Part shown: piece after piece, positions 1-5,168 of the stretch
How the letters are laid out: every line of letters begins with the position of its first letter
Numbering within the stretch: position 1 is the first letter of the stretch
From: Nitrososphaerota archaeon
GTDB lineage: Archaea; Thermoproteota; Nitrososphaeria_A; Caldarchaeales; Wolframiiraptoraceae
DNA: 5,168 nt
Assembly: GCA_021157985.1 (NCBI GenBank)
Contig: JAGGVM010000079.1
Span: forward strand, 1-5,168
Direction: 5' to 3'
Made by a program: the position numbers and the translations under genes
Notes under the pieces: generated by a model
The model's input: only the letters and a program-made list of their open reading frames with translations
Told to the model about the DNA's origin: nothing
The model's database searches: none

Positions 1-558
1 GAGGGGGACGGCTTGACCCGGTATTCCAAGCTTCTTTAAAACCTCGTACCCGAGCCTAAGCTCGAACCCGCAGGCCACGCCCACGACCCCCGAATACTTC
101 TTCGACGAGAGTATCTTCGGGATGCATGATCCTCCCGGGATGACGTAGACGTCGTATCCGAGCTTCTCAGCGAGCTCGGTCGCCCGGTTCACCAAGCAGT
201 CGGGCGAGCAATGCTGGCAAACATAGGTTGGGATAGATGGATCGAAGACCGCTCTGCACCGGCTGTCCATGTATTTCCTAGCGCAGTGAGGTAGGAACAA
301 AGCCTTCTTCCCAGAAGTCTCCGAGAACTTTTCCTTATTCGATAGGTTGAGGGCCTGGATCTCTATGAAGTCCTCGAGGAGGGAGATCGCGTCTCTCAAG
401 TTAAGTCCCGTGAGCTCCTCGATCTTGAACTTCTTTATTAGGTACCTCGCCGCGCTGCTGAATTTTTCGTGAACCCTTGATTCATACGCTGCCTTAACGA
501 GCTCCTGGAAAAAGCTTCTCGGAAGCCTTCTCAAGTCGAAGGTGAACCTATACGGCAT
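1..558 (-). CDS. DUF116 family cysteine-rich protein, C-terminus cut by window edge
   Basis: I translated the minus strand from ATG at 558; it stays open for 186 codons to the window edge, so the C-terminus is missing. Residues 1-85 are mostly helical and basic. The DUF116 core follows: LPHCARK (C92), C101, then the cluster CQHCSPDC (C114, C117, C121), LGYDVYVIPGGSCIPK (about residues 133-148, C145) and GVVGVACG (C163). These blocks match my memory of DUF116 proteins of archaea and anaerobic bacteria. Seven cysteines in the visible part suggest a metal or Fe-S site; that is inference. No signal peptide or membrane segment is seen, so it is probably cytoplasmic. The biochemical role is unknown to me. 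The start is supported by GGAGG at 569-565, 6 bases before the ATG. It is transcribed divergently from the SHMT gene, which does not itself show a functional link. Confidence 0.85.
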   Translation of the reverse strand, partial: MPYRFTFDLRRLPRSFFQELVKAAYESRVHEKFSSAARYLIKKFKIEELTGLNLRDAISLLEDFIEIQALNLSNKEKFSETSGKKALFLPHCARKYMDSRCRAVFDPSIPTYVCQHCSPDCLVNRATELAEKLGYDVYVIPGGSCIPKILSSKKYSGVVGVACGFELRLGYEVLKKLGIPGQAVPL

Positions 559-657
559 AGGGATCCTCCGCTCGGCCCAAGCGAGGTAAACGAGTTATCA
601 GAGTTAAGTCTTTCTAGTAAAGATCCAGGGCCGGAATAAAATCCAAAAATACAAGTG
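559..657. promoter_or_regulatory. Divergent intergenic region with candidate TATA boxes
   Basis: About 100 bases separate two divergently oriented genes, so both promoters should lie here or overlap the gene ends. It is AT-richer than the flanking genes. On the plus strand AATAAAAT (635-642) and AAAAATA (645-651) are TATA-like. A start site about 25 bases downstream would fall near 662-675, which is after the GTG/ATG at 655/658 but before the ATG at 682. On the minus strand TTTACTAG (622-615) is a weaker candidate for the DUF116 gene. No clear operator palindrome was found. All assignments are by eye. Confidence 0.4.
565..569 (-). promoter_or_regulatory. Ribosome binding site of the DUF116 gene
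   Basis: The minus strand reads GGAGG, then 6 bases, then ATG at 558. It is a strong Shine-Dalgarno match. There are no stops immediately upstream in frame, so this site is what decides the start. Confidence 0.7.
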
Positions 658-1845
658 ATGTCACTTGCTGGAAGAGTTTTGATGAGCAGGGCGTTGGAGC
701 TCATTCGAGCGCATCAGCGATATAGGTCTAAGACCCTGAACATGATCCCGAGCGAAAACGTGCAGAGCCCAAGAGTCCTAAAAGCGCTCGCAACCGATCT
801 CGCTGGAAGATACTCTTACAGGCCGCGGTACTATGGTGGAACCAAGTATATCGATGAGCTGTGGAGCTACGCGGAGGAGAAGGCGAAGGAGCTCTTCAAA
901 GCCGACTACGTCTGCGTCGAACCCCTCTCTGGCCACATAGCGGCCCTACTTACCTACATAACCTTCGCGAAAGACGGTAAGCTAGCGGCGCTTCCACCCG
1001 AGCTCGGCGGATATCCTGGAAACGCGTCGGACAAGCTTCCAGACGCATTGAACTTGGAGATGGTTTATCTTCCTGGAGATGGGGAGAGTTTGCTTCCGGA
1101 TGTTGATAAATCTGTCGAGGTGTTGGAGAGGGAGAGGCCCAAGCTCGTCGTCTTGGGAGGGAGCTTCATGCTCTTTCCGCATCCCGTAAGAGAGCTGGCC
1201 GAGGTGGTTCACGGATATGGTGGATTGCTCGCTTACGATGGATCTCATGTCTTGGGATTGATAGCTGGAGGCGTTTTCCAGGACCCGTTGAGGGAGGGAG
1301 CCGACATACTCTTCGCGTCCACTCACAAGACTTTCCCAGGCCCTCAGGGCGGCATAATCCTGACCAACGACGAGGAGATATACAGGAAGCTTTACGCCAA
1401 CGTCTTCCACAAGATAGCCGACAACGTTCACTTCAACAGGATAGCAGCTCTCGCCGTAAGCATCGAGGAGTTCTCGAGATATGGCCGGAGATACGCCGAG
1501 AAGATAATAGCGAATGCCAAAGAATTGGCCAGGAACCTCGACGCCCTCGGAGTCTCCCTGAAAGGCAAAGCCCGCGGGTTCACGGAATCGCATCAAGCGA
1601 TCCTAGATTTTCCCGATGAGGGTAAGCGAATGGAGCTCAGGGATAGGTTGGAGGAGTGCGGGATAATAACGGATGGCGATCTGAGGCTTGGGACCTCGGA
1701 GGTCACGCGGAGGGGGATGGGGAAGCGGGAAATGGCCAAGATCGCGAAGCTCGTAAAGAGAGCGCTCGACGGAGAAGACCCGAAAACCGTGAAGAAAGAC
1801 GTTCAGAAGCTTCTCAGGAGATTCCGGAAGCTGAGGTACTGCTAA
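658..1845 (+). CDS. glyA: Serine hydroxymethyltransferase family PLP enzyme (archaeal type, divergent active site)
   Basis: This is a fold-type I PLP enzyme of the SHMT family, which interconverts serine and glycine with a one-carbon pterin carrier. Residues are numbered from a GTG at 655: IPSEN (31-35), RYYGGTKYIDE (58-68), SGH (92-94), YDGSH with the pyridine-contacting Asp195 and His198, STHKTFPGPQGG with Schiff-base Lys225, and LRLGTSEVTRRGM with carboxylate-binding Arg344. The lysine motif and the tail ending VKKDVQKLLRRF...LRY resemble Sulfolobus SHMT as I recall it. At about 395 aa it is shorter than the usual 410-430. Two sites look changed: the YAEGxP motif holding the catalytic Glu is replaced by YSYRP (53-57), and GGH/GAH by GGY (118-120). 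Threonine aldolase or a related activity is therefore possible. The start is uncertain: 658 matches family length, while 682 (387 aa) has a weak upstream GGAAGAG and fits the TATA position better. Confidence 0.85.
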   Translation: MSLAGRVLMSRALELIRAHQRYRSKTLNMIPSENVQSPRVLKALATDLAGRYSYRPRYYGGTKYIDELWSYAEEKAKELFKADYVCVEPLSGHIAALLTYITFAKDGKLAALPPELGGYPGNASDKLPDALNLEMVYLPGDGESLLPDVDKSVEVLERERPKLVVLGGSFMLFPHPVRELAEVVHGYGGLLAYDGSHVLGLIAGGVFQDPLREGADILFASTHKTFPGPQGGIILTNDEEIYRKLYANVFHKIADNVHFNRIAALAVSIEEFSRYGRRYAEKIIANAKELARNLDALGVSLKGKARGFTESHQAILDFPDEGKRMELRDRLEECGIITDGDLRLGTSEVTRRGMGKREMAKIAKLVKRALDGEDPKTVKKDVQKLLRRFRKLRYC

Positions 1846-1903
1846 CCCGCCCCGAGAATTACCAACGTAAATACATGAGTATTTGCCGCTGCACGGGGCC
1901 GGG
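1846..1903 (+). other. Two-tier GC-rich stem-loop directly after the SHMT stop
   Basis: The outer helix pairs CCCG (1846-1849) with CGGG (1900-1903) and CCCCG (1850-1854) with CGGGG (1894-1898), leaving one bulged C at 1899: nine G-C pairs. The inner hairpin pairs GTAAATAC (1867-1874) with GTATTTGC (1879-1886) around the loop ATGA, with one G-U wobble if RNA. Between the helices are 12 unpaired bases on the left and 7 on the right. It begins on the first base after the TAA. It may be an mRNA 3' end structure, a small structured RNA, or (the inner palindrome alone) an operator for the next gene. No T-tract follows, so it is not a typical intrinsic terminator. Confidence 0.45.
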
Positions 1904-1910
1904 AGACCAC

Positions 1911-1918
1911 TAAAATAC
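1911..1918 (+). promoter_or_regulatory. Candidate TATA box upstream of the 162-aa gene
   Basis: TAAAATAC lies in an otherwise GC-rich stretch. A start site about 25 bases downstream, near 1940, would give a leader of roughly 30 bases before the GTG at 1972, long enough to include the GGAGG at 1958. If correct, this is the promoter for the 162-aa gene and possibly the ARH-mre11-rad50 set. Assigned by eye only. Confidence 0.4.
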
Positions 1919-1957
1919 TTCTCCTCGCGAGGTATCATGAAAAGCTAAAAGCGCTTT

Positions 1958-1962
1958 GGAGG
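1958..1962 (+). promoter_or_regulatory. Ribosome binding site deciding the GTG start at 1972
   Basis: GGAGG is followed by 9 bases and then GTG at 1972. The nearby ATG at 1937 is in another frame and meets a stop after three codons, so this site supports the GTG. Confidence 0.65.
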
Positions 1963-1971
1963 CGGTTCTCC

Positions 1972-2460
1972 GTGAAGGAATTGAGGAAGAGATTAGAGGA
2001 GGCTGAGAGCCTCGGAGAAATATTCAAGGTCGTTAAGAAAGCAGTCCAAGAGGTTTTAGGTGTGAGACGGGCCGGGCTCCAGCTCGCCTTAACCGATCTC
2101 CCAGACAAGGTGAAAGCGCTTCACAAGCTCGGAACGAACCTCATAATTATGAACAAGAAAACCGTCAGCTCGCTTCTCAGCTCGCGTAAGCCTAGGCTGG
2201 AAGTGAACGCCTACATATTCTCGATCCTCCTCCACGAGTACATCAAGAGCTTCGGGGTTCTCGACGACGAGGAAGTGAGAGCGCTCTCACTAAAAGTATT
2301 GAGGGAAACGCTTGGAGAGGACGAGGCATATGAGATGGCTTTCAGGGAGATAGCCGAGTATCCCCCGGAGCTCGGAGAAGAGGAATTGAACTACAGGCTC
2401 GACGGGAAATTCGAGCTCGTCGAAGACTTCGATCTAGATAACACGCATTACATAGGATGA
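1972..2460 (+). CDS. Conserved archaeal-looking protein with HExxK (zincin-like) motif, function unknown
   Basis: A 162-aa soluble protein starting at GTG 1972 behind a good GGAGG site. I do not recognise a characterised family. Residues 1-30 form a charged, probably helical start. Residues 32-61 (RRAGLQLALTDLP to LIIMNKK) look like a compact conserved core. Residues 79-103 contain NAYIFSILLHEYIKSFG and LDDEEVR, and the C-terminus ends NTHYIG. The HEYIK segment (His88, Glu89, Lys92) has the layout of a metallopeptidase HExxH helix with Lys in place of the second His. From memory, unchecked, some archaeal hypothetical proteins have a similar segment with HExxH. No signal peptide or membrane helix is seen. 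The next gene (ARH family) begins 58 bases downstream on the same strand, so co-transcription with the ARH-mre11-rad50 unit is plausible. Confidence 0.75.
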   Translation: MKELRKRLEEAESLGEIFKVVKKAVQEVLGVRRAGLQLALTDLPDKVKALHKLGTNLIIMNKKTVSSLLSSRKPRLEVNAYIFSILLHEYIKSFGVLDDEEVRALSLKVLRETLGEDEAYEMAFREIAEYPPELGEEELNYRLDGKFELVEDFDLDNTHYIG

Positions 2461-2510
2461 GCTCTCTGAGGAAAAGTCTATTTTCATTATCTTTCTCTAA
2501 GAAGGGTGAA

Positions 2511-2518
2511 GGAGGAGG
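2511..2518 (+). promoter_or_regulatory. Shine-Dalgarno run abutting the TTG start of the ARH gene
   Basis: GGAGGAGG ends immediately before TTG 2519; using the first GGAGG (2511-2515) the spacing is 3 bases. An in-frame TGA at 2507-2509 excludes an upstream start. The next in-frame ATG (about 2558) would cut into the conserved KFAGSMLASALGDALG block, so TTG is preferred. Just before it, 2479-2498 is a pyrimidine-rich stretch that could hold a weak promoter or 3' end signal, but nothing definite is seen. Confidence 0.5.
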
Positions 2519-3424
2519 TTGAGCCGGGAAATTTTATCCAGTAAATTCGCTGGATCGATGCTTGCTTCAGCTCTCGGAGACGCGCTTGGGGCGAGCTTTT
2601 ATCGGTGGAACAGGGATGAGCTTAGGTACACGGATGACAGCGCGATGGCGCTCGCGATAGCCGAGCACCTAATAGAGCTCGGAGGCAGAATCGACTCGGA
2701 GAAGCTCGCGTGGAAGTTCGTGGAGACCTATGAGAAAGAGCCGTGGAGGGGATATGGGCCCGGACCGCCGAGAATCTTCAAGCTCATAAAGCGCGGCATG
2801 GGGCCGCTTGAGCTCGATAAGAGGCTTTATCCCGGCGGATCCTATGGTAACGGCGCCGCGATGAGGATAGCGCCCGTCGGACTGTTCTTTTACGATGACT
2901 TTGATGAGCTTAGGCTCGCGGTCGTGGAAGCGTGTAAGCCGACTCATAACCATCCATTAGCGGTTGAGGGGGCGTTGTTGGAGGCGGCGAGCGTGGCAAG
3001 GGCGGTTAAGCTCGATCCGATGAAGGAAGTTGATAGATTCGATTTCATCGACTACTTGGAGTCCCTGACGTCGAGCGAGGTGTATCTGAGGAAGCTTAAG
3101 AGGCTCGGGGAGCTCTTGGAGGAGGAGCATTCGAGGAGGGAGGTCGTGAAAAACCTCGGAAACAGCGTCGAAGCATTCAACTCCGTTCCAACGGCGATCT
3201 ACTGCTATCTCAGGGAGCAGGATCCCGTGAAGGCGATTCAGGCGGCGATAAACCTGAGAGGCGACATGGATACCATAGCGTGCATGGCGGCCGCGATAGC
3301 CGGAGCCCATAGAGGCTTGGAGGCGATTCCTGAACGCGATTTAGCGAGGCTTGAGAACGCTGCCTATATCAGGGGGCTGGCGGAGAGGTTGGTTGAGATA
3401 AAGCTCGGGGAGAGGCGTGGATGA
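2519..3424 (+). CDS. ADP-ribosylglycohydrolase family protein, ARH3-like
   Basis: A 301-aa protein of the ARH/DraG family, dinuclear-metal enzymes that remove ADP-ribose from proteins or other acceptors. Recognisable blocks are KFAGSMLASALGDALG (9-24), YTDDSAMA with metal-binding Asp39-Asp40, RGYGPGPPRIFK (77-88), GGSYGNGAAMRIAPVGL (106-122), PTHNHPLAVEGALL (141-154), LGN then SVPTAIYCYLR (213-232), and RGDMDTIA with Asp249, Asp251 and Thr252. The RGYG, GSYGNG and VPTAIYC blocks closely resemble human ARH3 as I recall it. The oddity is near the N-terminus: where family members have a catalytic Glu after GDxxG, this protein reads SFYRWN (26-31), and only about ten residues separate it from TDD, against nearly forty in ARH3. 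It may be inactive, altered in substrate, or a binder. The stop overlaps the mre11 start by 4 bases (ATGA), implying translational coupling and a role near DNA repair. Cytoplasmic; no signal peptide. Confidence 0.88.
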   Translation: MSREILSSKFAGSMLASALGDALGASFYRWNRDELRYTDDSAMALAIAEHLIELGGRIDSEKLAWKFVETYEKEPWRGYGPGPPRIFKLIKRGMGPLELDKRLYPGGSYGNGAAMRIAPVGLFFYDDFDELRLAVVEACKPTHNHPLAVEGALLEAASVARAVKLDPMKEVDRFDFIDYLESLTSSEVYLRKLKRLGELLEEEHSRREVVKNLGNSVEAFNSVPTAIYCYLREQDPVKAIQAAINLRGDMDTIACMAAAIAGAHRGLEAIPERDLARLENAAYIRGLAERLVEIKLGERRG

Positions 3425-4542
3425 CGCTCATAGCGCATATAGCCGACGTCCACCTCGGCTACGCTCAGTACGGATTGGAGGAGCGTGAGGAAGACGTCTA
3501 CGAGGCTTTCGAGGAGGCAGTCGAACTGATGAAGAAGGAGCACGTGGATATGCTGCTCATCGCGGGAGACCTATTCGACTCGCCTAAGCCTCCGATCAAA
3601 GCACTGATGAAGGCCAGGAAACTCTTAACCGATCTCAGAAACCGGGGAGTGGAGATATTCCATATACTGGGAGACCACGAGCTTCCGAGGAGGCTAAGCG
3701 AGCTTCCTCCAACCGCCCTCCTCAGCGACTCGTCGAGACACGTGGCCCTGAGAGTAACTGAGTCGAGTAATGGAATAGCGGTGACCGGGCTTGACCGCAC
3801 TCCCCCGACGAGGATGAAGGAATCGCTTGAATCGCTCAAGAAGCTGACCGAGGAGATTAAGGAGAAGTACTCGAAGAGCATTTTACTCGCCCACGTCCCG
3901 GCTCATAGACCGGAGAAAGGCTTCGAGCTTCTCCCACCTGGATACGGATACTACGCGCTGGGCCACGAACACGAGAGAAAGGTTTTGTCGAAGGCGGGTG
4001 CGCCGGCGGCTTATCCGGGCTCGATGGAGATCCTCTCGTCCGCTGAGATCGATGCATGGGAGAGAAACGGCAAGGGATTTCTAATAGTCGATTATTCGAA
4101 AAGCGAGCCGCTGATCCATGAGGTGAACCTCAAATCAGTTAGACCTCAAAGGATGATCGAGGTGAAGACGAGTCTTTTAGACGACGCCATTCAAGACGCC
4201 TTGAACTGGACGGCATCGCTTCCTAAGAAACCAATAATCCACCTCAGGATATTGGGCGAAACCCTTGACAGAGCTTCGATCTCGAGAAAGCTTCAGGAAA
4301 CCCTATCCGGCAAAGTCCTCTATTACAGGCATGAGTTCGTCGAGGAGGGCGGCGGAGAGGTGGAGGCCGAGAGTATTAGAGGGCTCGATGTGAGATCGAT
4401 GATCCGGGAATACATGGCCCTTAGAGGGTTCGGGGAGGATGAGATCGAGCTCGCTCTGGAGATCTACGACGCTTACTTGGCGAGAGGAGCCGAGGAGGTG
4501 GAGAGAGTCATAGCCAGGAAGCTGGAGGAGAAGGTGAAGTGA
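3421..4542 (+). CDS. mre11: Mre11 DNA double-strand-break repair nuclease
   Basis: A 373-aa Mre11, the manganese-dependent nuclease that with Rad50 processes DNA ends before recombination. Phosphoesterase motifs are in order: ADVHLGY (Asp9, His11), GDLFD (Asp50), GDHE (Asp85, His86), LLAHVPAH (His158) and LGHEHER (His182, His184), then YPGSMEI (198-204). Motif III reads GDHE where Pyrococcus Mre11 has GNHD, so the usual metal/catalytic Asn is Asp. Residues about 205-315 fit the capping domain. The charged helical C-terminus (about 325-373) fits the Rad50-binding helices. The length is typical for archaeal Mre11. The ATG overlaps the ARH stop (ATGA, 3421-3424), with only a weak GAGG at 3412-3415, so translation may depend on coupling. 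The 3' end overlaps the rad50 GTG by 4 bases. Confidence 0.96.
   Translation: MTLIAHIADVHLGYAQYGLEEREEDVYEAFEEAVELMKKEHVDMLLIAGDLFDSPKPPIKALMKARKLLTDLRNRGVEIFHILGDHELPRRLSELPPTALLSDSSRHVALRVTESSNGIAVTGLDRTPPTRMKESLESLKKLTEEIKEKYSKSILLAHVPAHRPEKGFELLPPGYGYYALGHEHERKVLSKAGAPAAYPGSMEILSSAEIDAWERNGKGFLIVDYSKSEPLIHEVNLKSVRPQRMIEVKTSLLDDAIQDALNWTASLPKKPIIHLRILGETLDRASISRKLQETLSGKVLYYRHEFVEEGGGEVEAESIRGLDVRSMIREYMALRGFGEDEIELALEIYDAYLARGAEEVERVIARKLEEKVK
4524..4528 (+). promoter_or_regulatory. Ribosome binding site of rad50 inside mre11
   Basis: GGAGG within the last codons of mre11 lies 10 bases before GTG 4539. A nearer GTG at 4534 runs into TGA after two codons and is excluded. Confidence 0.55.
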
Positions 4543-5168
4543 GAATCCACGAGCTGAGGCTCAGGAACTTCATCTCCCATAAAGAGACCGTGATAGAGTT
4601 TCCATCAGGCCTAACGGCGATAATCGGGAGAAACGGAGCTGGAAAGACCTCGATACTCGACGCGATCTCCTACGCCCTCTTCAAAGAACACGGAAGGGGA
4701 AGGGATGAAAACCTGATAAACAGGAGGGCGAGAACGGCTGAGATCAAGCTCGTCTTCAGCTCCGGTGGCAGGAGATACGAGGTGACCTGGAGGCTTGAGA
4801 GGAAGAAGAGGGCCACCGCCGCTCTAAGAGACCTCGAGACCGGGGCCTTCATATTCAGGGATGTAGGGGAGCGGACTGCCATCCCGGAGATCGGGAAGAG
4901 GCTCGGGATGAGTAAGGAGATCTTCTTGAACGCCTCTTATGTGAGGCAAGGGGAGATCGCGAGGCTCCTGGAGGCCAGGCCTGCTGATAGGAAGGAGATA
5001 ATCTCGAAGCTCCTAGGGGTCGAGGCGTTGGAGAAGATCTGGAGCGAGCTCAAAACGCCGATAAGAGCTCTCGAGGAGAAGAAGAAAGCCTTAGCCGAGG
5101 AGGCGGAGAAGCGGGGAGAGCTCGAGGAAAAACTGGGAGAGATCAGGTCCCAAGCCGAAGGCCTAAGC
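4539..5168 (+). CDS. rad50: Rad50 ATPase, N-terminal part (cut by window edge)
   Basis: I translated 210 codons from GTG 4539 to the window edge. The start VRIHELRLRNFISHKETVIEF is the usual Rad50/SMC beta-strand opening. Walker A is GRNGAGKTS (30-38, Lys36), the Q-loop is SYVRQGEI (133-140, Gln137), and LLGVEALEKIW (158-168) is the transition into the coiled coil. From about residue 170 the sequence is Glu/Lys/Leu-rich heptad-like coiled coil. The zinc hook, signature motif and Walker B lie beyond the window. Rad50 binds ATP to open and close the Mre11 nuclease sites and to tether DNA ends. The GTG overlaps the mre11 stop (GTGA, 4539-4542). In many archaea herA and nurA sit next to this pair; they are not visible here and could follow downstream. 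Confidence 0.96.
   Translation, partial: MRIHELRLRNFISHKETVIEFPSGLTAIIGRNGAGKTSILDAISYALFKEHGRGRDENLINRRARTAEIKLVFSSGGRRYEVTWRLERKKRATAALRDLETGAFIFRDVGERTAIPEIGKRLGMSKEIFLNASYVRQGEIARLLEARPADRKEIISKLLGVEALEKIWSELKTPIRALEEKKKALAEEAEKRGELEEKLGEIRSQAEGLS

Noticed and set aside
982..1596. Long open frame on the minus strand inside the SHMT gene (204 codons)
   Set aside because: It lies wholly antisense to a gene with clear SHMT motifs, has no recognisable domain, and reflects codon bias in this sequence.
1846..1910. C/D box guide RNA or intrinsic terminator
   Set aside because: No RUGAUGA/CUGA pair was found and no T-tract follows the hairpin, so neither label is supported.
1603..1938. Open frames on both strands over the SHMT 3' end and the following spacer
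   Set aside because: The translations are Arg/Pro-rich without domain features, overlap SHMT coding sequence and lack convincing ribosome sites; better explained as shadows.
2669..3310. Two minus-strand open frames inside the ARH gene
   Set aside because: They are antisense to well-conserved ARH blocks and show no family features of their own.
3498..4057. Two minus-strand open frames inside mre11
   Set aside because: They are Ser/Pro-rich antisense translations of a conserved gene; no independent support.
4670..4882. 70-codon minus-strand frame inside rad50 with a hydrophobic stretch
   Set aside because: It is antisense to the Rad50 N-terminal ATPase lobe; the hydrophobicity comes from complementing Lys/Glu/Arg-rich coding sequence.
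1..5168. Frequent GAGCTCGG/CTCGAG-like words across the window
   Set aside because: They fall in coding sequence as common Glu-Leu-Gly and Leu-Glu codon pairs, without regular spacing, so they are codon bias rather than a repeat family.

Overview
The window looks like part of a thermophilic archaeal chromosome. The evidence is an archaeal-type Mre11-Rad50 pair, a serine hydroxymethyltransferase (SHMT) whose lysine motif (STHKTFPGPQGG) and C-terminal tail match the crenarchaeal type as I remember it, TATA-like rather than -35/-10 promoter sequences, GGAGG ribosome sites, GTG/TTG/ATG starts and heavy use of AGG/AGA/ATA codons. A deep TACK lineage is plausible (Korarchaeota-like is a guess from codon style). 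I cannot name the organism.

Layout: (1) 1-558, minus strand: the N-terminal 186 codons of a DUF116 cysteine-rich protein, running off the left edge. (2) 559-657: a short divergent intergenic region that must hold promoters for both directions. (3) 658-1845, plus: an SHMT-family PLP enzyme that keeps the Schiff-base lysine but appears to lack the canonical active-site glutamate. (4) 1846-1971: an intergenic region starting with a two-tier GC-rich stem-loop directly after the SHMT stop, followed by a TATA-like box and a GGAGG site. (5) 1972-2460, plus: a 162-aa archaeal protein of unknown function with an HExxK motif. (6) 2519-3424, plus: an ARH3-like ADP-ribosylglycohydrolase family protein. 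(7) 3421-4542, plus: Mre11. (8) 4539-5168, plus: the N-terminal 210 codons of Rad50, running off the right edge.

The last three genes overlap by 4 bases at each junction (ATGA and GTGA), so ARH, mre11 and rad50 form one translationally coupled unit. The 162-aa gene 58 bases upstream may be its first member. The main biological suggestion is a link between the Mre11-Rad50 double-strand-break machinery and a protein of the ADP-ribose hydrolase family that resembles human ARH3, which acts on DNA-damage ADP-ribosylation. Here the family's catalytic glutamate and its surrounding loop appear to be missing, so it may be an altered hydrolase or an ADP-ribose binder. No tRNA, rRNA, CRISPR array or mobile element was seen.
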